Shown: positions 46,546 to 55,200 of the stretch, in pieces
Position numbering within the stretch: the first letter of the stretch is position 1
How the letters are laid out: every line of letters begins with the position of its first letter
From: Liminaster sp017519885
GTDB taxonomy: Bacteria > Bacteroidota > Bacteroidia > Bacteroidales > UBA3663
Direction: 5' to 3'
Assembly (NCBI GenBank): GCA_017519885.1
Contig: JAFWRO010000033.1
Span: forward strand, 1-64,000
DNA: 64,000 nt
Position numbers and translations under genes: made by a program
Notes under the pieces: generated by a model
The model's input: the letters and a program-made list of their open reading frames with translations, nothing else
What the model was told of the DNA's origin: nothing
Database searches by the model: none

Positions 46546-47457
46546 TTATGCAATTTCCACCACCATCGGCATCCATTTGCGCCACTTCTTCTTGCTCGCA
46601 GTAAGCGCCACCAAGTCTTCAGGAAGATCTTGATACGTGAATGAGTCGAACCACTGTTGTCCATCAAAGCAATTGAGTTTGCAAGGAATCGATAACCGAT
46701 TCAAGCCATTGTCTTTGATCTGACATTCGAAATACGCGACAAACGCATCCACAATCTCCAGCGTTCTTTCCCACCAGTTCGGATAATAATAAACGAACTG
46801 ACTCGTGATGGTCAGATCATGTCCATCGCTCAACGCAACCGTCACCGAAACCTCCTCTTCATTCTTCTCGCAAAATCCCATATAGCGCGACTCGACATAA
46901 GACTCGATTTTTCGCATTCCCAACAATTCCGACCGAAGCATTTTCATTTCCCGCATCTTCATTATCTTCGGAATTTCCAGATATAAGGTCCACAATTCTT
47001 TTCTCCATTTATCAAAAAATTGTGGTAGAATCTCGATGAAATCGCACGCTTCTTTTGGCGACCAATATTTGATGCTAATCAAAAAATCAAGTCTAGGAAT
47101 TTCAACAATGGGATTTGAGCACAGTTGCTTACGGCAGTAACATTTTATCACATATGTTGTCAAATCATCATCCTGGAATTCAAAACAGATTTTTTCCACA
47201 TAATAATGGCTGAAGAAGTCATAGGTATCTATAGGAATATACGTGTGCTTGTCCTCCGAGAAAATACAGTAATAGAGCCCATCGCCCAAATTTGTGCGAA
47301 TCTGGAGATAAGTCATGAAGTTCGTGCTTGTGCCGCTTCTTCTGCATTGGGGGAACCTCTCGCGCAGCTCCTGCCTTCGGTGCTTGAAGTAGGTTTTCCA
47401 GATCATCGACTTGGTCATCCGAGTCCGTCTCAACCATTGTATAAGATTTCTCGACAT
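46546..47457 (-). CDS. Uncharacterised protein
   Basis: A 303-codon frame, lower in GC than its neighbours, with no signal peptide. It is rich in aromatic residues and Lys/Glu and has no motif I recognise. The middle (about 100-190) looks helical (KYWSPKEACDFIEILPQFFDKWRKEL), and the C-terminal third has alternating hydrophobic strands (VSVTVALSDGHDLTITSQFVYYYPNWW). The start is uncertain: ATGs at codons 14 and 18 (47418, 47406) are as likely. It begins the AT-rich accessory stretch and could be of foreign origin. Confidence 0.55.
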   Translation of the reverse strand: MSRNLIQWLRRTRMTKSMIWKTYFKHRRQELRERFPQCRRSGTSTNFMTYLQIRTNLGDGLYYCIFSEDKHTYIPIDTYDFFSHYYVEKICFEFQDDDLTTYVIKCYCRKQLCSNPIVEIPRLDFLISIKYWSPKEACDFIEILPQFFDKWRKELWTLYLEIPKIMKMREMKMLRSELLGMRKIESYVESRYMGFCEKNEEEVSVTVALSDGHDLTITSQFVYYYPNWWERTLEIVDAFVAYFECQIKDNGLNRLSIPCKLNCFDGQQWFDSFTYQDLPEDLVALTASKKKWRKWMPMVVEIA

Positions 47458-47686
47458 ATATTCAATAAAAGAAGGAGAAGAAAGGAATAAGTTCAGGAAG
47501 TGGATCCCTACGATCTCACCTTACGCGAGCATTATTGTGTATGATTATTTCCTTGATCCAAAGTCGAAACATCGACCAATACCTGCCCAGAGGCCTTATC
47601 GTCAACCGTCTTTCTGGTCCTAGCTGTTCCTAAACGCCCCCTTTCCACTCCTTCAGGATTGACTTCTAATACTAAGTGTCATAAGT

Positions 47687-48523
47687 TTACTGATTGTCAA
47701 TCAAGGCCTGCTGCCCCTCCGCCTGAAGCGCTTTCGCAAAGACCGAGCCCTGCACATTCTTCGTCGTGCCCAAGGCAAAAACCACAATTGGGAAACTGTA
47801 GTCCTTCAGGCACTCAACAAAGAGTTTCGAGACAATCGTTATGGGATTCTTGAAAGCACCGCACCCCCAAGCTCCCAGGATAATCACCTCATTCCCCTCT
47901 TTCGCAGCCACATCGAGAATCTTCCTGATGCGTGCCCGCATAATGTCCTCGTAGTTCTCCGGTCTATTTTCCGGGTCCGACAACACTGGAGCAGCACAAG
48001 TGATGACATTCGCCGTGTACCAGCTGTCGGAGTCCATCATTTGCGGATAAATCGGATCCGTTCGCACATCCGTCTTGAACACCACCACATCAGGCGTGTA
48101 GATGAGGTCGTCATTCCCCATATTGTCCATTTGTCCCTTGTGGTACATATCGATATGCTTCTGGTAGAAAGGCTCCCTCATTGCCTGCAGGCAAGGGAGC
48201 AGCGTGGAGCATCTGCATAAGGATTCCTCCTGAGCACCGGAAAGATAAGGAGCACCTCCGATCGAATGATTGTTGGCATAGTTCAGCACCGCAACCTTCA
48301 TACCCGGGAAGGCCTTGGCCGCTTCGAAACTGCGCTTGCCCGACACCCAGTATTTCGTGGTCGTAGCCTCACGAACAGGAAGTTCAATCTTATCCTCCTC
48401 TGCCACCATATACTGCTTCGCTATCGAGTGCTTGATGGCACTCTTCAGTTCCGGCATCTCATTGCAGCAGTCTGCCGTATCCGTCATCACCTCGAAATTG
48501 AGTCTCAAGTACTTTATATCCAT
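47687..48523 (-). CDS. TIGR02452-type PARG-like protein
   Basis: A 278-residue protein of the bacterial-type poly(ADP-ribose) glycohydrolase family (TIGR02452), a macrodomain fold. The signature region is NHSIGGAPYLSGAQEESLCRCSTLL; QEE is intact but the normal GGG is GGA. The C-terminal part (VIILGAWGCGAFKN) matches the ADP-ribose phosphate loop region. It would remove ADP-ribose from proteins or act in phage or DNA-damage responses. It lies next to a decayed transposase; a -7 box facing it (50189) is now separated from it by the IS. Confidence 0.75.
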   Translation of the reverse strand: MDIKYLRLNFEVMTDTADCCNEMPELKSAIKHSIAKQYMVAEEDKIELPVREATTTKYWVSGKRSFEAAKAFPGMKVAVLNYANNHSIGGAPYLSGAQEESLCRCSTLLPCLQAMREPFYQKHIDMYHKGQMDNMGNDDLIYTPDVVVFKTDVRTDPIYPQMMDSDSWYTANVITCAAPVLSDPENRPENYEDIMRARIRKILDVAAKEGNEVIILGAWGCGAFKNPITIVSKLFVECLKDYSFPIVVFALGTTKNVQGSVFAKALQAEGQQALIDNQ

Positions 48524-48769
48524 AAAGAAAATTATTAAAGATTAATGTTTCAAACTACCTCTCTCACTCTTATCTGTCAAAATGACAAAAAGGTAAACAA
48601 ATATATAGTCCTTTATCACACATTCTCTCAGATTATTTTAAGCCAAAGAACTCCTTCAGCCCCTGTATTAATGATAATTATGCTCAAAATGGACCATTTT
48701 ATCCTCAAAATAAATAAACCAATATCTTTATTTTTCAATGCTAGGAATCATTTTTTCACACCGCCTCCA

Positions 48770-48777
48770 TATCTTTG
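48770..48777 (+). promoter_or_regulatory. Orphan -7 element in 48524-48846 gap
   Basis: TATCTTTG is followed 45 nt later by ATG and only nine codons before a stop at the IS edge. The rest of this 320-bp AT-rich gap holds no recognisable gene. Confidence 0.4.
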
Positions 48778-48910
48778 CACCAACAAAAACTCAGGACATA
48801 AATCCTCTTGCCAAAATGACGAAGTTTTTTTTAAAAAATTATTAGTGTCCACTAAACGGACCAAATTTGTTCTTTGAAATATTTGAATCTTAGATTATTG
48901 TATATCGAAA

Positions 48911-48942
48911 TTTGCGCGAACGGATTTGAATTTGTATCTTTG
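48911..48942 (+). promoter_or_regulatory. Promoter of the IS transposase
   Basis: TTTG (48911-48914), 20 bp, then TATCTTTG (48935-48942), followed 22 nt later by the transposase ATG at 48965. Confidence 0.75.
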
Positions 48943-48964
48943 CGGCCAAATATAAAATGCCGCT

Positions 48965-50127
48965 ATGCACAAAGACAAATACATCTTCGCTCAATTGGTT
49001 TCTTTCTTGGATCGATCCAAATTTAATCGTATCGTCCAGAAGTACGATGGAAACAAGTATGTAAAGTCATTTACATGTTGGAATCAACTGCTTGTAATGA
49101 TGTTTGCACAACTTACCAAACAAGATAGTCTCCGTACGACTTCACTTACAATCGATTCTTGGGGCCGATGTGCTACCGCCTCGGTTTCGGCAAGGGAGTT
49201 ACTAGAAGCAACCTGTCGAAAGCTAACCAGAAAAGGGACTGTCGCATCTTTGAAGAGTTCGCTTACTTTGTGGTAAATGTCGCTCGAGAAAAGAGGGTGA
49301 CAGATATCTTCAAGCTTGATGATAATGTCTATGCGTTTGATTCGACCACCATTGATCTTTGCCTCAATGTCTTTTGGTGGGCTCGTTTCCGAAAGCACAA
49401 GGGCGGAGTCAAGATTCATACCCCGTATGATATTGAAACCCAGATTCCAGCTTTCTTTCATATCACTGAGGTGAAAGTTAACGATGTCAATGCAATGGAT
49501 GAGATTCCTTATGAATCAGGCTCTTATTATATCTTTGATAGAGGATACAATGATTATAAGAGGCTTTACACCATTCACCAAATCGGCGCTTACTTCGTGA
49601 TTAGAGCCAAGATCAACCTCCATTACAATACGGAGAAATGGAAGAGACGAATGCCGGACAATGTACTTTCTGACCAGATGGTTACCCTCTCTGGATATTA
49701 TAGCCAGAAGAAATATCCCGAACCAATCCGAAAGGTCATCTACTGGGACGATGAACAGGATCGAGAATTCGTATATCTTACGAATGCCACTGAAATAACG
49801 GCTCTCCAGGTAGCCAATCTATATAAAAACAGGTGACAGGTAGAACTCTTCTTCAAGTGGCTGAAGCAGCACCTTCGCATCAAGAAATTCTGGGGGACTA
49901 ACGAGAATGCTGTCAGGATTCAGATCTATTCAGCGATTACCGCGTATTGTATGGTGGCCATTGTGCAGCATGATCTGCATATTGACAAATCAATCTATGA
50001 TGTACTCCAGATTCTGGATAGAAACCTGACTCATAAAATACTTCTTCCAGAACTATTCGATAAGTCTAAGATCAAAAATTTCAAAGATCAGATTGGTCCA
50101 AGTGAACCAAATTTGTTTAACTTTTAA
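48965..50127 (+). pseudogene. IS4-family transposase pseudogene (frameshift plus nonsense)
   Basis: The N-terminus (KYIFAQLVSFLDRSKFNRIVQKYDGNKYVKSF in part) reads in one frame to about 49135. The conserved part then continues in another frame (CYRLGFGKGVTRSNLSKANQKRDCRIFEEFAY; DSTTIDLCLNVFWWA, the DDE region; YIFDRGYNDY). At 49834 a TGA replaces the expected Trp (YKNR-stop-QVELFFKWLKQHL), and the frame runs on to TAA at 50125-50127. Both lesions should abolish transposition. The Y-(2)-R-(3)-E-(6)-K style signature of IS4 elements is present (YNDYKRL; VELFFKWLKQ). Confidence 0.9.
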
Positions 50128-50188
50128 CCATGTCCAATTTTTAAGTGGACATTAGTGTCTTTAAGTTAGTAATGGTTATTTGATGGTG

Positions 50189-50196
50189 CAAAGATA
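50189..50196 (-). promoter_or_regulatory. -7 element reading into the IS right end
   Basis: TATCTTTG on the minus strand, 33 nt outside the IS. Before insertion it would have pointed toward the PARG-like gene some 350 nt away. Confidence 0.4.
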
Positions 50197-50297
50197 AGTT
50201 TATTATTTCATGTTTCCAAGATTTTTTGTCCGTAAGTAGATTTTTATATGGGAAATTACTATGAATAATTATTTTTTTGGAAAAAGAGCTCATAATA

Positions 50298-50329
50298 TTT
50301 GGAGATTTGCAAAATAGACGCTATATTTG
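50298..50329 (+). promoter_or_regulatory. Promoter of the LRR gene
   Basis: TTTG (50298-50301), 20 bp, TATATTTG (50322-50329); the leader before the ATG at 50411 is about 75 nt. Confidence 0.7.
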
Positions 50330-50410
50330 CAGCGAATTCTTTTTTACTAACTTTGTATAATCTGCCTATGCTGCTTATTGGGTGGGGTTATACTTTAAAA
50401 ACTAAATACT

Positions 50411-51427
50411 ATGGAAGAGATTAGAGCATTTTATTTGGAGAACAAGGTTCTACCTTTTGCTTACTTCAAGATTAAAAGCAAATCGGGCGTTTCTGTCAAA
50501 AGTAAACTCCTCAGTAAGGGAAAGTCAGACATGATAGAGCTAAACCTAGTCGAGGAGAATTTCAAGGACGGAGAAACGGTGTGGCTGGAATTATATAGCT
50601 TTAATATAATCCAGAATCTTCCCAATGATAATAATGGAAAACCTCTTGAAAGCATTGGCAGAATACCATCTAATCTAACAAGAAGAATTTCCTCGAAGAA
50701 ATTCATTTACCGTAGCGATTCACCTTATAGAGCCAATTATGAAGTTATCAGGAGAATTTTAAGAGCACCCAAAAAACCCATATTACCATTACCAACCAGG
50801 CTGGGATACTCATTATCCTTCGTCGGACTCGGGGTATTCTTTGATGAACCAGAGGGAGAAGAACGTCTCGCAGCACAAATCGATGGCATCTATTATATTC
50901 TGAGTGTCTGTGACGAGAATGATACTATTGAAAGGTATGCTATGGTAACCGTAAATCCGTCGGATTATAAGGGTGAGATCAATATCCCTGAGTATGTCGA
51001 ATTCGAAGGCAACAAGTATCTTGTGAATAGTATTTACGCTTCGGCTTTCGACGATAGCAGAGAATTGACTAAGGTGACCATCGCGAAAACAGTGGAGTAT
51101 ATCGGCTTTGCTGCTTTTGCCCACACAGGCTTGACCTCAGTGGAAATTCCGGAAGGCGTGACATGGATCAATGGTTGTCTTTTCGCTGAATGCCATAATC
51201 TGCAGTCGGTTACTATACCGAGCAGCGTGGAAGAAATTTCAGATTTCGCCTTCGATAATTGCACCAGCTTGAGAAAGATTGTCATAAGAAGGACTACTCC
51301 TCCGACTTTGGATGAAGACACATTCGATGGGGTCGATAAATCGAAGGTCACGATCTACATACCTAAGGGCAGCATGAAATACTATCAAAATAGCACGTGG
51401 AAAGACTTCAAACTCGTTGAAGAATGA
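50411..51427 (+). CDS. Cytosolic BspA-type leucine-rich repeat protein
   Basis: A 338-residue protein without signal peptide, unlike most BspA-type LRR proteins, which are secreted. Residues 1-140 are unrecognised (a basic, beta-rich part, then GYSLSFVGLGVFFDEPEGEE). From about 190 there are LRR_5 repeats (INIPEYVEFEGNKYLVNSIYASAF; LTKVTIAKTVEYIGFAAFAHTG; LTSVEIPEGVTWINGCLFAECHN; LQSVTIPSSVEEISDFAFDNCTS). It ends with a strand cap (TPPTLDEDTFDGVDKSKVTIYIPKGS). It probably binds protein. It lies in the accessory patch beside the IS remnant. Confidence 0.75.
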   Translation: MEEIRAFYLENKVLPFAYFKIKSKSGVSVKSKLLSKGKSDMIELNLVEENFKDGETVWLELYSFNIIQNLPNDNNGKPLESIGRIPSNLTRRISSKKFIYRSDSPYRANYEVIRRILRAPKKPILPLPTRLGYSLSFVGLGVFFDEPEGEERLAAQIDGIYYILSVCDENDTIERYAMVTVNPSDYKGEINIPEYVEFEGNKYLVNSIYASAFDDSRELTKVTIAKTVEYIGFAAFAHTGLTSVEIPEGVTWINGCLFAECHNLQSVTIPSSVEEISDFAFDNCTSLRKIVIRRTTPPTLDEDTFDGVDKSKVTIYIPKGSMKYYQNSTWKDFKLVEE

Positions 51428-51486
51428 GGTTAATCTGCAAGAATAATATTTGAGAAAAAGCTTCTATATAACAACGATGTTTTAGG

Positions 51487-51628
51487 GGTCGCTTCGCTCA
51501 AAATTATAAGAAAATTGATTTAAAAAATTATCAAAAGATGAACATCCAGAATAAAAAAACAATCATTCTGTCCCGTTTTTCTTATAATATTTTGATTTAA
51601 TTTTTCTATAATTTTGAGCTATGCGACC
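51487..51628. repeat. Long imperfect inverted repeat (MITE-like)
   Basis: Arms of about 40 nt, starting GGTCGCTTCGCTCAAAATTA (51487) and ending with the near-complement ATAATTTTGAGCTATGCGACC minus its first base (51609-51628). The centre contains CAGAAT/ATTCTG. No gene lies within. It is AT-rich inside with GC tips, as in miniature inverted-repeat elements; it could also act as a bidirectional terminator. Confidence 0.85.
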
Positions 51629-51669
51629 GCTCTTGTTATTATCTGCTTTTGTTTTCGATTTCTCGAAAT

Positions 51670-51910
51670 GGGCACTTCGCCCAAAAAAGACTATCAGGTC
51701 CCGATGCTGGACGTAAGAGGCTCTACGGTTTTACCGGATTGAACGGATTATCTGCTTGACCGAACATAAGCCTATAAGGCTGGAGAGAACACAGGCGGGG
51801 ATGGTAATCCCCGTGACGATGGACCAATGAAAGGAAACCCTGAAAGGGTGACAAGATCTTTCGCCCCTTCGGGGCTTTCTGTGCAAGTTGTTGCATTGCT
51901 AACGCTAGAA
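51670..51910. repeat. Mosaic of small hairpins 3' of the regulator gene
   Basis: In order: GGGC-ACTTC-GCCC (51670), AGCC-TATAA-GGCT (51769), GGGGAT-GGTA-ATCCCC (51797), CCCT-GAA-AGGG (about 51838), GCCCC-TTC-GGGGC (51863) and the 13-mer GCTAACGCTAGAA (51898-51910). No frame here resembles a protein; the longest plus frame from 51827 is a shadow of the regulator. Confidence 0.75.
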
Positions 51911-54817
51911 GCTGATGAGGAAGTCGACGAGGTTCTGGTCGGCGGAGAGGGAGAACTTGCGACGGAGACGGAGGCGGGCGCTTTCGACACCGCGGACGGA
52001 GAGGTTGGTGAAGGTGGCGATCTGCTTGGTGGAGAGATTGAGACGGAGGAGGGCGCAGAACTTCAGATCGCTGGAGGTGAGGGAGGGATAGCGCTCCTGG
52101 AGGTTGCGGAAGAAGTGCTCGTGGATGAGGTCGAAGTTCTTCTGGTATATGCTCCAGAACTCGAGGTTGCCTTCGGTCTGCTGGATGCGCTTGAGGAGGG
52201 CATTCATCTCGCGTACCGAGATGTTGCCCTTCTTCTGTTCTTCCTGCATCGATTCGCGGAGGTTCTCGATGACCTTTTCCTTCGAGAAGACGTCCATGGC
52301 CAGGGTGGCGAGGTCCTTGGATTTGGTGGAGAGCTCGGTCTCGAGTATCTGACGCTGCTGTTGCGCTATACGCTGTTCCTGTTCGAGCATGATGATGCGC
52401 TGCTCGCGGCTCTCCTGCTCGTGCTGATGCTTCTGACGGAGGATGGCACGGCGTATGCTCCAACGCGCGTAGATCCAAGCCATGATGCCGATGACGCCCA
52501 GGAAAAGGAGGATGGACCACCAACGGAGATACCAAGGCTGGAGGACGCGGAAATGCAGCTGGAGCATGTCGAGGGTTTGACCGGTGGGACCAATCGCTTC
52601 GGCCTGGAGCGTGTAGGAGCCGGGCTTCAGGTTGTTGAGCGTCAGTTGCTGGTCGGTGGTGGGAATATCGCGGTGGGTACCTTTGGGAAGGGAATAACGG
52701 AAGGAAACGCCACGTCCGTTGTACTCGGGATAGGAAAAGAGGAGGTTGAGGTTGGGTTCGATGACGGGTTCTCCGCTGATGAGCGCCTGGTGCGGGATGT
52801 CATACCGTTGGCCGTTGCTCTCGTTGAAGTAGGAAGTGGCGATGGCGATGCGAGGCTCGATGAGCGGGTGGTAACGACGGGCAGAGAAATCGTAACGCAC
52901 AACGCCTCCCGACATGTTGAAATAGGCACAGTCGCCGCACTGATAGACGGTGGCGCATCTGTCGCCAGCCAGCATGCCGAGCGATGAGACGGGGATGTAC
53001 TGGCGCAGACAGAGGCTGTCGGCCTGCTTGTCGATGAGGGCATAGCCCTTCTGACCAGCCAACCAAACGCCGTAGGTGCCTGCATCGGTGGCATTGTAGA
53101 TATCCTGGGTATTGGCGAGGAGACGGTTGAGCGGGTCGTAAGGGACGATGCACTGCGACACGTCGTCGTAGGTGTAGAGCTGCTGTTCGTCGCTCAACAC
53201 AATGCGTCCGAAGACCTTCATGACATGACAGGTGGAGGCGCCTCCTTCGTCGCTGCTGAGATGTTCGAAGGTGCGGAGGTGATCGACGGCTCGGAGGTCA
53301 CGGTCGAGCGTGAGGCAAAAGAGACCTTTCTGCATATTGGCAGCCCAAATACGACCGACGTGATCGACCTCGAAATGACGAATGGGTGACGAGAACCCTT
53401 CGACCTCGTGACTGAAGGTCCAATTGCCCTGATGCTGGCGATAGACGCGCAGGACGTTGTAGGACGATTCGAGCAGGACATCCTGGTCCCAGATGCGGCA
53501 TTGCTTGAGGCAAGTGCTGCTGGCATCGGTGTTGGGCACAGGAGTGAGCATGTAACCGTGATCGGCATCGACCATGAACGTGCTTCGGTTGCTGCCGAGG
53601 AACAACTGACGGCCGATGCGGGTGATGTGCCAGTTCTGCCCTTCGGTGTCGGGGACGAGGGAAGCCTCTCCCCGACCCTCCCCCTTCGTGAAGGAAACGG
53701 GATCGGCATCGATAGGGATGTGGTAGAAGCCTTCGTTGGTGGCCATGAGAAGTTCGCCCTGATGGAGCAGCAGCCCGAAGACCGTGCCGATGGACTGATG
53801 GGCGGGCGAAGGCTTGAGGCAGGTGATGGGCATACCGCAATGGATGAGCGCGATGCCGTTGTCGAGACAGGCCCAGACGTTGTTGTCGGCATCGCAAAAG
53901 AGATTGAGCACGGAGTTGTTGACCAGTCCGTCGGCCACGTTGTAATGCCAAAGCAGTTTCCCGTTGAGGTCGAGGCCATAGATGCCATCGCGGATGGTGC
54001 CGATGACAAGCGTGCTATCGCGAGTGATGACAGCACGGTTGATGGAAGCATGGCGCAGCTGCTCGTCGATGGAGGTACGATAGGGAATGGTGTGTCCCGT
54101 AGCGGGTCGATGCAGGAAGAGGGCAGCATTCTCGGTGCAGAGCAGCATATCGCCCGTAGTACGGAGCTGAAAACCTGCCACGATGCGACTGTCGTCATAG
54201 AGCGAGGGATGAATGGCCCGCACATAGTCGTGACCGTTGAAGCGGTAGTAGCCACCTTCGATGAGCTGAGCCCAAAACTGTCCGCCTATCAAGTGCAGGT
54301 AGAGCGGATGCTTGTCGGTGATGTTGATGGGGATGACGCTGCCCTGACCGTCGTTGGCGGTAGGGTTGTAACGGAAGATGGAGGCAAAGGTCTGGAAATA
54401 GATGTCGTCGCCCTGTTGCAGGATGAACCAGGGCTCCTCGAGTTCCATCGGGAAATCGCCGATGAGGGGACGAAGCGAAGTATAAACGAGTTGACCGAAG
54501 TCATCGCGTTCGAAGTAACCGAAGTCCTCGTAGGTGCCTACATAGATGCGGTTGCCCACTGCCTTGACAGAACGGATGATGGTATTGTCGGGTACGGAAA
54601 CAGACGACCATCGGTAGCCGTCGAAGGAGAGCAGACCCTTGTTGGTGGCGAAATAGACGGTACCATTGTAATCCTGCGAGCAGCTCCATACCTGCGAACC
54701 GGTGGAGAATCCGTAGTCGGTGGGCGTAAAGTTGGTGATGATGGGCCGAAAACCTGCTGCCTGCAGGGCCATAACGGCAGACAGAAGGGGCCAAAGGAGG
54801 AGGTGACGGAGCTTCAT
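51905..54817 (-). CDS. SusR-like membrane regulator (propeller, Y_Y_Y, LuxR-type HTH)
   Basis: A 970-residue one-component regulator. A signal or anchor segment (1-22) is followed by a periplasmic two-component-regulator propeller (about 25-660, e.g. GLLSFDGYRWSSVSVPDNT), then a Y_Y_Y domain (about 690-765), a transmembrane helix (WSILLFLGVIGIMAWIYARW) and a coiled coil (HEQESREQRIIMLEQEQRI). The C-terminal helix-turn-helix is LTSSDLKFCALLRLNLSTKQIATFTNLSV and ends with ARLRLRRKFSL. There is no kinase domain, so it is closer to SusR than to hybrid two-component systems. It is divergent from the susC operon and probably senses its glycan in the periplasm. Confidence 0.9.
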   Translation of the reverse strand: MKLRHLLLWPLLSAVMALQAAGFRPIITNFTPTDYGFSTGSQVWSCSQDYNGTVYFATNKGLLSFDGYRWSSVSVPDNTIIRSVKAVGNRIYVGTYEDFGYFERDDFGQLVYTSLRPLIGDFPMELEEPWFILQQGDDIYFQTFASIFRYNPTANDGQGSVIPINITDKHPLYLHLIGGQFWAQLIEGGYYRFNGHDYVRAIHPSLYDDSRIVAGFQLRTTGDMLLCTENAALFLHRPATGHTIPYRTSIDEQLRHASINRAVITRDSTLVIGTIRDGIYGLDLNGKLLWHYNVADGLVNNSVLNLFCDADNNVWACLDNGIALIHCGMPITCLKPSPAHQSIGTVFGLLLHQGELLMATNEGFYHIPIDADPVSFTKGEGRGEASLVPDTEGQNWHITRIGRQLFLGSNRSTFMVDADHGYMLTPVPNTDASSTCLKQCRIWDQDVLLESSYNVLRVYRQHQGNWTFSHEVEGFSSPIRHFEVDHVGRIWAANMQKGLFCLTLDRDLRAVDHLRTFEHLSSDEGGASTCHVMKVFGRIVLSDEQQLYTYDDVSQCIVPYDPLNRLLANTQDIYNATDAGTYGVWLAGQKGYALIDKQADSLCLRQYIPVSSLGMLAGDRCATVYQCGDCAYFNMSGGVVRYDFSARRYHPLIEPRIAIATSYFNESNGQRYDIPHQALISGEPVIEPNLNLLFSYPEYNGRGVSFRYSLPKGTHRDIPTTDQQLTLNNLKPGSYTLQAEAIGPTGQTLDMLQLHFRVLQPWYLRWWSILLFLGVIGIMAWIYARWSIRRAILRQKHQHEQESREQRIIMLEQEQRIAQQQRQILETELSTKSKDLATLAMDVFSKEKVIENLRESMQEEQKKGNISVREMNALLKRIQQTEGNLEFWSIYQKNFDLIHEHFFRNLQERYPSLTSSDLKFCALLRLNLSTKQIATFTNLSVRGVESARLRLRRKFSLSADQNLVDFLISF

Positions 54818-54858
54818 GGCGAGTGACAGAATTTATAAATATGATGTATTTTCGGGGA

Positions 54859-54866
54859 CAAAGATA
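54859..54866 (-). promoter_or_regulatory. -7 element for the regulator gene
   Basis: TATCTTTG on the minus strand, 42 nt upstream of the start; a weak TTG about 16 bp upstream. Confidence 0.55.
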
Positions 54867-55006
54867 AGAATAATTATTGAAACAAGAAAATTTTTTGCAT
54901 ATTTTTTTTCGATATTCAAGTCGATAATTGACAATAAGTTGCAAAAATGAACGTAGTAAAAGCGTAGTGGGTGCAAGTTGTAGCGTAGTAGAATCGTAGT
55001 GGAAAA

Positions 55007-55038
55007 TTTGGATGATATTTCGAAAGCGGTTACCTTTG
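55007..55038 (+). promoter_or_regulatory. Promoter of the susC operon
   Basis: TTTG (55007-55010), 20 bp, TACCTTTG (55031-55038). The leader to susC is about 375 nt, unusually long, and contains several hairpins. Confidence 0.72.
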
Positions 55039-55071
55039 CAGCGAAAAATGAATCAAGATATGAAAAAAAAA

Positions 55072-55118
55072 CTTTGGAAGGTGTAGGGACTGCGTCCCCG
55101 GTGCTACACTTTCCAAAG
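55072..55118 (+). other. Leader hairpin with AGGTGTAG/CTACACTTT arms
   Basis: Fifteen-bp outer stem (CTTTGGAAGGTGTAG with CTACACTTTCCAAAG, one mismatch-like wobble) and an inner GGAC-TGC-GTCC. A second hairpin CCTCCT-C-AGGAGG (about 55127) and GGCTT...AAGCC (about 55150) follow. This belongs to the susC 5' leader. Confidence 0.75.
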
Positions 55119-55187
55119 AGAAAAAGTCCTCCTCAGGAGGAAGAAAAAAGGCTTCGCCAGAAAAAGCCATCCGGATCCTTGTTTATA

Positions 55188-55200
55188 GCTAACGCTAGAA
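55188..55200 (+). repeat. 13-bp direct repeat flanking the regulator
   Basis: GCTAACGCTAGAA, identical and in the same orientation to 51898-51910; similarity continues with gaps (ATGAGGAAGTC against TTGAGGAAATC). On the minus strand this copy would read DFLNDF-stop, resembling the regulator end DFLISF-stop. Confidence 0.7.

Larger units (their letters stand above)
48847..50150 (+). mobile_element. IS4-family insertion sequence, decayed
   Basis: About 1.3 kb bounded by GTCCACT (48847) and AGTGGAC (50144-50150), with further imperfect similarity inward (GGACCA/TTGGAC), and flanked by the direct repeat ATTAGT (48841-48846 and 50151-50156). The single transposase gene inside is disrupted. Confidence 0.8.

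Noticed and set aside
48545..48877. A 110-codon plus-strand frame left of the IS
   Set aside because: AT-rich, crosses a promoter and the IS end, and shows no protein-like pattern.
49834..49836. TGA as recoded selenocysteine or tryptophan in the transposase
   Set aside because: The gene also has a frameshift, no SECIS-like hairpin was noticed, and Bacteroidota use TGA as stop; simple decay is enough.
51827..52987. A 386-codon plus-strand frame
   Set aside because: It is the antisense shadow of the SusR-like regulator plus the hairpin block; its composition (Glu/Val/Gly runs) is typical of a reverse frame.
53408..54826. A 472-codon plus-strand frame opposite the regulator
   Set aside because: Antisense shadow of the propeller region, which has clear homology on the minus strand.
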